Of a stretch of 64,000 nt of DNA, positions 19,203 to 29,560 are shown in pieces (position 1 is the first letter of the stretch; each line of letters begins with the position of its first letter). Location of the stretch: NCBI GenBank assembly GCA_903833215.1, contig CAILEM010000160.1, forward strand, positions 87,150 through 151,149, in the 5' to 3' direction. The stretch comes from an uncultured Armatimonadota bacterium. GTDB lineage: Bacteria; Armatimonadota; Fimbriimonadia; Fimbriimonadales; Fimbriimonadaceae. The translations under genes and the position numbers were made by a program. The notes beneath the pieces are model-generated. The model saw nothing but the letters and a program-made list of their open reading frames with translations, ran no database searches and was not told the DNA's origin.

Positions 19203-19211
19203 ACTTGTCGT
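19196..19211. promoter_or_regulatory. Palindromic operator candidate between regulator and dabB
   Basis: ACGACA-TACT-TGTCGT is a perfect 6-bp inverted repeat with a 4-bp centre. It overlaps the most upstream start codon of the winged-helix gene and lies about 35 bp before the dabB reading frame, a good place for one regulator to control both directions. Confidence 0.5.
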
Positions 19212-19244
19212 GATTTATGGTACGCGATACACATTTCGGAATGT

Positions 19245-20777
19245 TTGTATCACGAATCAACTAAGTATGACCGGAAGGAGAACACCATCAAGCATTTGTC
19301 TGGAAACTCAATACTATCGACGGAGCCAAAGGTGATCGTCACCCCGCGCCTTCACTTGGGGCTACAGGTGGGCATGGCAATCGTTGCTTTCCTGATGGGT
19401 CTATTACTGCTGATGAGCTTCGCATCCTCCAAGCCAATCGTTGTCGGTGGACTTGTTTTTAGCCGATTAACTTGTTCTCTCGGGTTTCTTGTCACCGTGG
19501 TCGGATCCGTTGTCATCCGATACTCCGAGAGGTACTTGGACGGCGACGCCAAACAGGCGTCCTTCACAAGGTTCCTTGCGCTTTCGGTCTGTTCATCGCT
19601 TTGCATGATGCTGGCCGATAACCTCCTCGTACTTGCAGGTGGATGGGCGATCACCAGTATCGGTCTTCACCGCCTTTTGACGCACTACGGCGCCGAACCC
19701 GATGCTCATATCGTCGCTCGGAAGAAATTCCTCATCAGCCGTTTGGGCGACATTGCTCTGCTCCTCGCACTTGGATCCATCTATCAATCCTACGGAACGC
19801 TTTCCTTGACCCACCTGTTTGAGCAAATGCGAATATCACACCAAGCCCCGGTCGCGGCAGTTTGGTGGATATGCATCGCCGCGATCTCAAAATCTGCCCA
19901 ATTCCCCTTTCACACGTGGTTGCCCGACACACTGGCCTCTCCGACGCCTGTTTCCGCGCTGATGCACGCTGGAATCATCAACGGTGGCGGTGCTTTGCTC
20001 CTCAAATTTGCACCGGCACTTGTCGAAGTACCGTCGGCAGGTTTGTTCCTGGCCATCGTGGGCAGCACCACGATGGCAATCGGAATGGTAAGCATGTGGG
20101 GGCAAACCAGTATCAAGCGAAAACTCGCTTGGTCAACCGTGAGCCAGATGGGCTTCATGACCGCAGAATGCGGAATGGCGGCATTCGTTGCCGCACTCAT
20201 TCATATCCTTGGACACGGTCTGTACAAAGCAACTGCCTTTCTCGATTCGGGCACGGTTGAACCCATTGCACCACGGTCGATTCACATTTCAGGAATTCGT
20301 ACGGTTGCACTTCTGTGCACAGGACTGGTCCTTTCCATTCCGCTCCAGGTGAGCCTCCACTCTGGAGCCTTTGTTCCTGCGCAGTTGGCAGTGATGGCGA
20401 TGACTGGACTTGCGATTGGCCACGTCATGGTTACTTTGCACTCCACCTTCTCTGCCAGTAGGCCACCGATTTTCACCTGGATGGCAATGATTGCTTGCTC
20501 CCAGTTGATAGCACTGGTTTCTGGTCTCGTCTTCCGAGTGGCAACTCAAACGCTCTCATTACCACCGGCTCATGCCTCAAACTTGGCGACGATCACGAGT
20601 GCCATCCCGGTTGTCACGCTACTTAGCCTCAGCTTATTCAGGGCGTTCGAGACAGAAATCCGTCGATCAAGTTTCGGCCGATCCCTCCACGTTCACTCCC
20701 AGAACGGCTTCTATATTGGGCTGCTCGCCGATAAGGTCGTCTCAAGAATTTGGAATCCTCTTCTCACGAGAATCTGA
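19245..20777 (+). CDS. dabB: DabB-like membrane subunit of inorganic-carbon transporter (NuoL-like)
   Basis: Polytopic membrane protein of about 510 residues with the proton-conducting domain of complex I and Mrp antiporter subunits (PF00361). It contains the conserved histidine-rich segment HTWLPDTLASPTPVSALMHA and about 12 hydrophobic segments. It is followed, after one base, by dabA, which identifies it as DabB: the subunit thought to couple ion flow to CO2 hydration by DabA. The start is uncertain. The frame opens with TTG at 19245, but the best Shine-Dalgarno (GGAAGGAG, 19273-19280) precedes an in-frame ATC at 19287 by six bases and a TTG at 19296 by fifteen, with no ATG nearby. The first membrane helix begins only at about residue 40, so any of these starts is acceptable. 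Confidence 0.88.
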   Translation: MYHESTKYDRKENTIKHLSGNSILSTEPKVIVTPRLHLGLQVGMAIVAFLMGLLLLMSFASSKPIVVGGLVFSRLTCSLGFLVTVVGSVVIRYSERYLDGDAKQASFTRFLALSVCSSLCMMLADNLLVLAGGWAITSIGLHRLLTHYGAEPDAHIVARKKFLISRLGDIALLLALGSIYQSYGTLSLTHLFEQMRISHQAPVAAVWWICIAAISKSAQFPFHTWLPDTLASPTPVSALMHAGIINGGGALLLKFAPALVEVPSAGLFLAIVGSTTMAIGMVSMWGQTSIKRKLAWSTVSQMGFMTAECGMAAFVAALIHILGHGLYKATAFLDSGTVEPIAPRSIHISGIRTVALLCTGLVLSIPLQVSLHSGAFVPAQLAVMAMTGLAIGHVMVTLHSTFSASRPPIFTWMAMIACSQLIALVSGLVFRVATQTLSLPPAHASNLATITSAIPVVTLLSLSLFRAFETEIRRSSFGRSLHVHSQNGFYIGLLADKVVSRIWNPLLTRI

Positions 20778-20778
20778 T

Positions 20779-23136
20779 ATGAATATTGCAGAACCACCTC
20801 CCATCACTACGTCCGAGGAAATTTCCATCGCAGCGGTTCGGTCTGCCTGCGCACTTATTCCACCGCTCTACAATCTTGAGAACTTCGTGGCAGTAAATCC
20901 ATTCTTGGGTTGGTCTGGGACACCGTTGACAGAAGCTTCGGCGAGAATTTCTGCCGGGCTTAATGCCGAATTTCTTCCTAGCATCCAGTACTACCAAGAG
21001 CATTGGCAAAACGGAAGAATCTCCTCTGAGGATGTAGCTCGTGCGGCAATGAGGCACGGAATTCCTACAGACGTGGTCATGAGCGCCTTGTCGAACCCAG
21101 AAACTTCTGCAGAATCAGCACGTTCCAAGGTTCTTCTTGAGTCAGAGCGAGTGTTTCAACAACAGGGCATCGAACTTCCCAAAGTCATCAGGAGATTTGT
21201 CTCCAGAAGCCTCGCCGATATTTGCTCCCACCCGGTGAGCGACTCCGGAGACAGCATCACTCCCGCCGAGGTCTATATGGAACTCATCGACAGAGCCTCA
21301 ATAGACAGAACATTCGAGCTTATAGGAGTTACTGGTTGGAGAAACTGGATGGCATCCGCGCCGAGCGATCCGCTGGAAGCGATTCGATGGGTCTTTGAGG
21401 CAAGGCCGCGTGCGATGAGGGAGGCCGAAGATTATGCCTATCGACTCCTCGGATCGCAATATGGGTGGGCTTCTTTTCTGCGGGGCTTAGGTTGGAATTC
21501 TGGTTCGGGTGAATTGGGATACCTTGAAGCCTTATGTGCTGCCCTGCAAACCTTCGACCTCGCCATAGCTGAGTTGATGCCTTCCGACGGACGTTTGGAG
21601 TCTGACTTAGTCGTGTCTCGACAACGTGATGACATCCGACTTTGCCTTCAAGATGCCTATGAGGACCGGCTAGTGAAATCCCAACTGGCCGAGTTCCTTG
21701 GCAAGAATCAGCCACCACCATCAGTGCGGGCCGATTTTCAAATGATGTTTTGCATCGATGTTCGCTCAGAAGTAATGAGACGAAATCTCGAAGCTTTGAG
21801 CCCACACGTTGAGACGGCTGGCTTCGCGGGATTCTTTGGGGTGGGTGTGGATTTCGTCACCCAAGATCATTCCAGTCCAAGATGTCCGATACTCCTTCAG
21901 CCTCAGATTGAGCTCAATGGTGACCAAGCTGGCATTACTGAAATGATTCAGGCGGCTTCGAGGAAGGCTTATTCCACGCCTGGTTCATTCAATCTGATTG
22001 AGACGATCGGGATCGGATACATTGGCACGCTGCTGAGCAAGGCAACCGGACGAAACCGAAAGGTTCGACCGGACGAGAGTTCAGTCGTGGCAAGTACCTA
22101 TGCGCGGACTCACTTTGGACTGACACTTGCCGAGCGGGTTGCCCTTGCAGAATCCATTCTCACCAACTCAGGAATCGGAAACCGCCTAGGTCGCATCGTC
22201 GTGCTCTGCGGGCACGGAGGACGATCCTCAAATAATGCACATGAAGCCAGCCTCGATTGCGGTGCCTGCGGAGGACATTGCGGTGCGCTCAACGCGCAGA
22301 TGGCGGTTGAAATGTTGAACGACACCAGTGTCCGTGAGGAACTTGTGCGAAGAGGTTATGCCGGAATCGCTGACGCGTTGTTCATTGCGGCGCAACACGA
22401 TACTTCGACCGATGTTGTGACGCTCTTCCAAACAAGAGATATTCCTCAGCTTCAAAGACAAATGGTAATGGAACTCCAAGAATTACTAGCACATGCTGCT
22501 ACTAAGTGTCGAGTGGAGCGAGCGCGGATGATGGGGATTGAGGAACAAGATGATCAGAAGCTGCTCGCAACTCTTGATCATAAAGCCAACGACTGGTCCG
22601 AGGTGCGTCCCGAGTGGGGACTGGCTCGAAATGCCAGCTTTATCGCGGCTCCCCGGTCGAGAACTCGTCAGGCAAACCTTGAAGGGCGCAGCTTCCTGCA
22701 CGACTACGATTCGACGTCGGATATGGACAATTCCATCCTCAAACTTATCGTTAGCGCCCCAGTGGTGGTTGCCTCATGGATCAACCTACAATACTTCGCT
22801 TCTACGGTCAATAACGAACGGTTTGGTTGTGGAACAAAGGCATTACTCAACCGAATCGGCAAGATCGGCGTGATTTCTGGAAATGAAGGTGACCTTCGAC
22901 CTGGACTTCCGCTTGAGTCCGTTCACCGTCCCGATGGAACCTGGTTCCACGACCCAGTAAGGCTACAGGTGATGGTGCAGGCCCCCATGCAAAAGATCGA
23001 CGCCGTTCTTGATCAAGTCCCAGCCGTGGCGGAACTCTTCAAGAACGGATGGGCACGACTCCTTGCGATCGAGAAGGAGTCTGATACGGTCCACCTGAAA
23101 AGAATGGACGGCGACTGGGAAGTGGTTGCATCATAG
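20779..23136 (+). CDS. dabA: DabA-like inorganic-carbon transporter subunit (DUF2309)
   Basis: A 785-residue soluble or membrane-associated protein of the DabA family (PF10070, formerly DUF2309), which is beta-carbonic-anhydrase-like. The zinc-site residues are all visible: Cys325 and Asp327 in FCIDVRSE, His479 in LCGHGG, and Cys494 in SLDCGACGGHC, with the 15-residue spacing of the characterised Halothiobacillus protein. In that system DabA with DabB accumulates bicarbonate by energy-coupled CO2 hydration. I start at the ATG at 20779, one base after the dabB stop; an upstream in-frame ATG lies inside dabB and is rejected. No RuBisCO or carboxysome gene is nearby, so the carbon may serve anaplerotic carboxylases or pH control. 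Confidence 0.92.
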   Translation: MNIAEPPPITTSEEISIAAVRSACALIPPLYNLENFVAVNPFLGWSGTPLTEASARISAGLNAEFLPSIQYYQEHWQNGRISSEDVARAAMRHGIPTDVVMSALSNPETSAESARSKVLLESERVFQQQGIELPKVIRRFVSRSLADICSHPVSDSGDSITPAEVYMELIDRASIDRTFELIGVTGWRNWMASAPSDPLEAIRWVFEARPRAMREAEDYAYRLLGSQYGWASFLRGLGWNSGSGELGYLEALCAALQTFDLAIAELMPSDGRLESDLVVSRQRDDIRLCLQDAYEDRLVKSQLAEFLGKNQPPPSVRADFQMMFCIDVRSEVMRRNLEALSPHVETAGFAGFFGVGVDFVTQDHSSPRCPILLQPQIELNGDQAGITEMIQAASRKAYSTPGSFNLIETIGIGYIGTLLSKATGRNRKVRPDESSVVASTYARTHFGLTLAERVALAESILTNSGIGNRLGRIVVLCGHGGRSSNNAHEASLDCGACGGHCGALNAQMAVEMLNDTSVREELVRRGYAGIADALFIAAQHDTSTDVVTLFQTRDIPQLQRQMVMELQELLAHAATKCRVERARMMGIEEQDDQKLLATLDHKANDWSEVRPEWGLARNASFIAAPRSRTRQANLEGRSFLHDYDSTSDMDNSILKLIVSAPVVVASWINLQYFASTVNNERFGCGTKALLNRIGKIGVISGNEGDLRPGLPLESVHRPDGTWFHDPVRLQVMVQAPMQKIDAVLDQVPAVAELFKNGWARLLAIEKESDTVHLKRMDGDWEVVAS

Positions 23137-23199
23137 CGATGGTTAGGTTGGCCACTTGAAAGCGGGTCAACTACCACAAAAAACAAGAACAAGCTCTGG

Positions 23200-24861
23200 T
23201 TACTTGTGATCAAGATAGCCTTGGGCGAGCAACTCGCCCAATTGAACAATGCCTAAGGTATTGAACACGAGTTTGTCTTGCTGCGGTGAAAGTCCGAAAG
23301 CGCTGAGGTGGATGAGAGAAGGATCCGTCGCTGCGAGCGCGGTGAGTTGAGCGGTGACGTCAATACCGTCAAGCCCTTTCTCATTGGGAGGAACTTGCTG
23401 GCTCACAAACCATTTTAGCGACGGCAGCCCCAAGTCCTGGCGACTCTTGGCGATGGTGGATTGCAGCCATTTCGCCGCGTTTCTCCGGTAGGGACCAAAT
23501 GCCATATCGTTCTCTCCAACATGGTAAAAGACGCCCGCCACTTCCACTGGATGCCCCTTGGCTTGAAGCTCCTTCATGGATTCTTGGATGAAGGCGATGA
23601 ATTTGGGATAGTCGTTTCGATCCTTAGCAGAGGTTCCCTGGGGCGTCCAATCGTTTATTTGCGATCCGCTGTCTGTAAATTTTGCGATCGCAATGTTGCC
23701 GGGAACCTTGTCTTGCAGCATCTTTCCGAAGCTAAGTTCAGGGCCGAACGTGTCATAGAATCCGTCGGGGCCGAGCGGCAACCAGCCTTTGGAGGATTTA
23801 TAGCCGCCACCGATGTTGTATCTATATGCGATCTTGGCATTGGGCTTTGCCAAACCTTCTGTTCCAGGCAATGACTTCAGGTCCTCGGCGAAGGCCCGTT
23901 CGCCCTCCATATTGCGATGTCCAGCGAGAATGAAAAGCTTGACGGGGCTTCCTTTGGCATATGGCCATCGTTTCAGCTGCTGGGGCTTCGCAGGCTTTTT
24001 GCCAATCGTGCGCAGGTAGGCGTCGGCATAGTTGATGCCGTGTTCCAGTTGTCCCAGAGTGCCGTAGTGGTAATGCAATCCTGCTCCACCGCCTATTTCG
24101 ACAGCATCGTGGGAGGTTGGGATGTACTCGGCGTTCGGATCCGATTCGGTGACGGCTTTCTGCCCCGCGCGGATGGCATACATATTCTCGCGGTTGTCCA
24201 TTCCCCAAATCGTCTTCGTGCAAAGCTCTCCAATATAGAATTTCAGTTTGGGAGTCTTTAGGTCCCGTCGCCACTTGGCCAGGAAATTCTGTAAGTTCTT
24301 GCCATAGTTCGGCCGGAACTGCTTGTCGAACATGTCGTTCTCGCCCTGGTGCCACATGAGCCCCTCGATTCGGTAAGAAACATGTCGCTGGTCGAGCTCG
24401 GCCAGAGAGGATTGGACCAGTTGGAGGGCCAAGGGGTACAGCTTAAAGCCGCTGGGGTCGTCTGGGTTCTAATCGGCACCCAGCGTGGTTCCGCCCGCCG
24501 CACATTTGATAATGGCGATGGGAGCCTGTATCTCTTTCGAAACCTTTCTGGCAAAACTAAGCTCTGGTCCGACGACGTTGTCTACTGGCTGCAAAGGAAC
24601 CCAGCCTTTTGACAGGAGCTTGTCCTCACGGCCGATGTTATATGAGAACAAGACTTTGTCTTGGGGCTTATCGAGTCCTGCAAACGGAGGGAAGAGTTTG
24701 ATGTCCTCCACTTTTGAATCAGAGCCAACCATATTGGATTGCCCCGCAAAGATGAACACTCGCAGGGTTTTCTTGTCACCATCCGCCTTGGGGAGTCCTG
24801 TGCTGCGTGCTGCGGCTGAAGCCAATACTAGAGTGATAAGGAATATGGGAGTGGTCTTCAT
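23200..24861 (-). pseudogene. Tandem SASA-type carbohydrate esterase interrupted by in-frame TAG
   Basis: From the ATG at 24861 the frame encodes a signal peptide and a sialate-O-acetylesterase-like (SASA/DUF303) domain. It is stopped by TAG at 24469-24471 (codon 131) and then continues in the same frame to 23200. Relatives have Trp at this point (G-A-D-W-N-P-D-D-P, from memory), so the change is probably TGG to TAG. Domain 1 keeps the active-site blocks AGQSNMVG and WHQGENDM, which fall on opposite sides of the stop. Domain 2 (C-terminal half) has AGHRNMEG, where the catalytic serine is replaced, plus YHVGENDM. Without read-through the enzyme is dead; a sequencing error is also possible. It lies 15 bp after the GH95 gene, in one operon. 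Confidence 0.8.
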
Positions 24862-24876
24862 AATCAGTCGTTAGGA

Positions 24877-27222
24877 TCAAGGTTTTTGCTTAAGTGGATA
24901 GGATTTGCCAGCCGTAGTTTGGAACTCCCAAATCTGGTTGCCGAAAACGACTCGACAGGGAAGTCCAGACTTGGAATGGATCACGGCCTTCAACAATCGG
25001 CCATCTGCCCAAACCATATCCACCTCAAATCCACCACGCGCGCAAAGTCCGGTGACCTTACCGGCTGGCCAGGCTTTGGGTAGTGCGGGGAGCAACTGGA
25101 TGGAGCCTGTGTGACTTTGAACCAACATTTCACAGTAGCCGGCGGTGGCACCGAAATTTCCATCGATCTGAAACGGTGGATGTGAGTCAAACAGATTTGG
25201 ATAGACTCCGCCGCCACTTTTTCCGTAGATGGTCTGCGTCTCGCGAACGACGTTTAGAAGGCTTCTCAACATCGTATAGGAGTGGTCTCCGTCCCAAAGC
25301 CTGGCCCAAAAATTGATCTTCCAAGCGCGACTCCAGCCAGTACTCTGATCGCCTCGAGCATGGAGAGAAACCTTAGCGGCTTCCCCCAGTTCGGGCGTAC
25401 CTGCCTGGGTGATCTGTCGCCCCGGAAAGAGGGCGTAAAGGTGAGAGACGTGTCGATGGTCATCTTTGGGATCGTCTTTATCGGATTCCCACTCCTGCAG
25501 TTGACCCCAGTGTCCGATTTTGGGTTTCAGTAACTTTTCGCGGAGGCTGGCAATGTGATCTCGGAATTCCTTATCATCGCCCAATACATCGGCGGCCTCG
25601 ATTGTGTTGGTGAACAGATCGTAAATGATCTCCTGATCGTACGTGACCCCTTCCTCTTCTGGACCATGCTCAGGTGACCAGCCGTCGGGGGTGACCAGCG
25701 TTCCATCGGGCCGCCGCTTTAGGTGATCGTCCCAGAACTGACAGACTTCTTTCAGTACGGGGTAGGCAGTGCTGCGTAGGTAGGCCTGGTCCCTACCAAA
25801 GGCAAAATGCTCCCAGAGATGGAGCGCGTACCATGCGCTACCGGGTGGGTTCCACTTCCAATAAGAAACGCCACAGGAGTTGTTCATTGTCTGCACCGTC
25901 CAACCCCGGACGTTGCCGTATTTGCGCCGAGTGTTCTTCTTACTGACTTCGCGGATACTCGTAACGTAGTCGATAAACGGCCGATGGCACTCGGCGAGGT
26001 TGGTTGTCTCGACTGGCCAGTAGTTCATCTCGACGTTGATATTCGAGTGGTAGTCACAAGCCCAGGCTGGCTCGTTGCTGTCATTCCAGACTCCTTGAAG
26101 GTTGGCGGGTAAGGACCCTGGGCGGGAACAGCTGATCATGAGGTAGCGCCCAAACTGGCAGAAAAGGGCTTCGAGGTTCGGATCGGACGTCTTGTTCTGG
26201 GCGTAGTCCTCGAGGCGCGCCAAGGTGGTTTTGGCGATCAGTTCAGGTGGTGTGGTGCCGACATCGAGGGTAAATCGGCGGAAGAGGGACTGATAGTCCC
26301 GCACGTGGCGGTTCAGGAGGTCTTTCTCACTCTTGATTGCAGCAGCTTCCACTCGCGCGGTTATTTCGGCATGGGGGTCTCTGCCCAGCCACCCTTTGGT
26401 GTGGTCTTGAACAAAGCTTGTACCGGCTCCGAGTATCAGGGTGAGACTGTCGCATTGATCGAAGGCCAAGTTCGTGGAGGGGACAGTGATATTCCACGCA
26501 TTGTTGGCGACACCCGCTTCGCTTTTGGCTTCGACAGTGCCTTTTTTGTGAATCACCCGAACTTGGGCCTCGTATTCGATCCCATTTTCCAGTTTGCCGA
26601 CGGTGGTTAGTACGTTGCCCTCGGCTGTTATTCGCCCCTTATGCATGTCACACAAGTGAATGCGACCGGTGTAGGAGGCTGGCTTGCTGGCAGTGAGGCG
26701 GATGACGATGACTCCAGCCGGATGACTGGCGAAAGCCGTTTGCTGGTAACGCACTCCATCGTATTCGTAGGTCACCTGGTGTACAGCTCGGTCAATATCG
26801 AGTTCCCTGCGGTATTCGGTCACCTTTGAGAAGTCGTGGCCGAGATGGATCAGGATGTCGCCGAACGCCTGATAAGCCCCTAAGTTTTGGCCTTCATCGC
26901 CAAGACCCTCCACTGCCATGCGATCTCCCGTCCAAAGACTGATTTCGTTGAACTGAATTCGCTCGATCTCAGTGCCACCGAAGAGCATCGCCCCCATCGG
27001 CCCGTTCCCAATCGGGAAAGCTTCCGTCATCCAAGCCTTTGCCGGACGGTCGGACCACAGGCATAGTTTTGCGGGCAAGTTTGCGCGTGTGACGCCGTTG
27101 CGCGCCATGGCGACAACCCCTGTCAATGGCTCAAGACCCAGGGCAGTTGTTGCCAAAGAAGCGGAGACCAAAAGCTGACGCCGCGAGATGGAAAATTTAG
27201 GTTCGACTGATTCGTTGTGCAT
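24877..27222 (-). CDS. GH95-family alpha-L-fucosidase, Tat-exported
   Basis: A 781-residue glycoside hydrolase family 95 enzyme; family members cleave terminal alpha-1,2-linked fucose or related galactose from xyloglucan, pectin or host glycans. An RRQLLVSA Tat-type signal lies at residues 14-21. Diagnostic blocks are FPIGNGPMGAMLFGG near the N-terminus, the active-site segment NVEMNYWPVETTNLAECH, and the general-acid region TPDGWSPEHGPEEEG. The protein has full family length (N-terminal beta domain, alpha/alpha barrel, C-terminal beta domain). Neighbours are a CE1-like esterase upstream and the SASA esterase downstream, so the cluster probably debranches an acetylated, fucosylated plant-type polysaccharide. 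Confidence 0.93.
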   Translation of the reverse strand: MHNESVEPKFSISRRQLLVSASLATTALGLEPLTGVVAMARNGVTRANLPAKLCLWSDRPAKAWMTEAFPIGNGPMGAMLFGGTEIERIQFNEISLWTGDRMAVEGLGDEGQNLGAYQAFGDILIHLGHDFSKVTEYRRELDIDRAVHQVTYEYDGVRYQQTAFASHPAGVIVIRLTASKPASYTGRIHLCDMHKGRITAEGNVLTTVGKLENGIEYEAQVRVIHKKGTVEAKSEAGVANNAWNITVPSTNLAFDQCDSLTLILGAGTSFVQDHTKGWLGRDPHAEITARVEAAAIKSEKDLLNRHVRDYQSLFRRFTLDVGTTPPELIAKTTLARLEDYAQNKTSDPNLEALFCQFGRYLMISCSRPGSLPANLQGVWNDSNEPAWACDYHSNINVEMNYWPVETTNLAECHRPFIDYVTSIREVSKKNTRRKYGNVRGWTVQTMNNSCGVSYWKWNPPGSAWYALHLWEHFAFGRDQAYLRSTAYPVLKEVCQFWDDHLKRRPDGTLVTPDGWSPEHGPEEEGVTYDQEIIYDLFTNTIEAADVLGDDKEFRDHIASLREKLLKPKIGHWGQLQEWESDKDDPKDDHRHVSHLYALFPGRQITQAGTPELGEAAKVSLHARGDQSTGWSRAWKINFWARLWDGDHSYTMLRSLLNVVRETQTIYGKSGGGVYPNLFDSHPPFQIDGNFGATAGYCEMLVQSHTGSIQLLPALPKAWPAGKVTGLCARGGFEVDMVWADGRLLKAVIHSKSGLPCRVVFGNQIWEFQTTAGKSYPLKQKP

Positions 27223-27345
27223 GACCGGTGCTCGAGACCCGGCGGTAACACTTAGTCGCCCGGATCACTCATTCTGTACGGAGACTTGGATCGAGTATAG
27301 GGTACGTGTTGAAATCCATCTCTGCAAACGCTGGTTTTGGCTGGA

Positions 27346-28350
<1,005 letters not shown>

Positions 28351-28581
28351 TCACTTTGTGGTTTCCTCAACCAGTTCGTCAACGCCAGTGTACCGGCCCC
28401 CTCATTTTCAGGGAGAGATCGGCATCCTCCAATTGGCCATTTGCCAACCATCACAAATTTGGGTCGGATTGTCGGATCAGTAAATTCACGCCACCGGATC
28501 GGACCGACCACTACTTAGAATTCTCGCCTCCACGGGAGTTAGTCGCCATCAATGGCCTCTCCTGAATGAGTGTGCACAATG

Positions 28582-28669
28582 AGGGCATCAGTGGCATCCG
28601 GCTTCGGAGTGGGCATTCCAAGATCAAAAACTCTCGGTTTCACAGGAGCAAAGCGGCACTGATGCCCTC
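28582..28669. repeat. Inverted repeat with 13-bp perfect arms
   Basis: GAGGGCATCAGTG at 28582-28594 is repeated in inverse orientation as CACTGATGCCCTC at 28657-28669, 62 bp apart. The second arm runs into a GC-rich hairpin at 28665-28692 (CCCTCTCCCGC and GCGGGCGGAGGG) followed by AGGGTGGGGG. The 535 bp between the esterase gene and the DUF4337 gene hold no gene, only this repeat structure. Confidence 0.6.
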
Positions 28670-28825
28670 TCCCGCGACCAGCGGGCGGAGGGTAGGGTGG
28701 GGGTTCCGGTTATATAGTTGCGTCGAGCCGGAGGCGAGACACCCTATCTCTGGTAACGAAGAGTGAGTCAAGAAATAAGGAGTCCCGGCTCCACCAGGAC
28801 GCGTTTTCGGTTATCTCGTCCGAAT

Positions 28826-29416
28826 CTATGACAGCAAATTGGTGATCGCGTCGGGATGGATATGCCAACCGAGGAGACCGGCAAGACCCATGATGACGCC
28901 AAGTAAGGTGGGCACCAGCGCCAGCCAGAACAGCCACTTTTTCTGGGTCAGAGACGTGATGGCAAGGAGCGTGATCGCGAGGGCGAGGAGTGCGTCGGAG
29001 AGGTCGAATTGGTCGTCTCGGTAGTTCAGTAACTCGTAGTCCTTGTCATACCCTTCTGCCTTCTTCTTGTACTCGTCTTTCTTGCCTTCCTCTTCTTTGG
29101 CCTTGTCGAGCATCTTTTTGGCGCTGGCTTCGGCGCGGACTCGGGCGGGGGCCGGGAGGAAACTCGTCTGGATCTGGAGGATTTCGGCAGATGAGGTGAG
29201 CAGTTTGGACTGCGTGTTCTTCGCCTGGTAATAGCCCCAAGCGTCAATTTTGTCCGCCTGATCTTTGGCCATTGCCTGACAAATATTGTCGTCCTTTACT
29301 TTGCAGACGCCCATGAAGCTGGCGAGCAGCGCAATCGTGACTGCGACCATGGCATTGAGCAAACTCTTCGCAGCCTCTTCCGCTTGCTCTTTGATTTCAA
29401 CCGGATTAACGTCCAT
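28826..29416 (-). CDS. DUF4337-family membrane protein
   Basis: A 196-residue protein matching DUF4337: an N-terminal amphipathic segment and first hydrophobic helix (about 20-40), a long charged region with strong coiled-coil character (about 55-135), and two C-terminal hydrophobic spans (about 140-195). The K-D-D-N-I-C-Q-A-M segment and the Y-Y-Q-A-K-N-T-Q-S-K motif are typical of the family. Members are uncharacterised inner-membrane proteins. It stands alone here with no evident operon partner. Confidence 0.75.
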   Translation of the reverse strand: MDVNPVEIKEQAEEAAKSLLNAMVAVTIALLASFMGVCKVKDDNICQAMAKDQADKIDAWGYYQAKNTQSKLLTSSAEILQIQTSFLPAPARVRAEASAKKMLDKAKEEEGKKDEYKKKAEGYDKDYELLNYRDDQFDLSDALLALAITLLAITSLTQKKWLFWLALVPTLLGVIMGLAGLLGWHIHPDAITNLLS

Positions 29417-29560
29417 CGTCGGATTATGGATGGATCGTCCTGCAAAGTGTTACTCTGGCCCTGAGATGAAAATGGAGTTTGGCCGATCGAGGAGGCCTTC
29501 GTCGCCGAGGTACCAGTTCAGTTCGGTGGGATTCCGGAAGAATTTCATCCACTGAGATGT

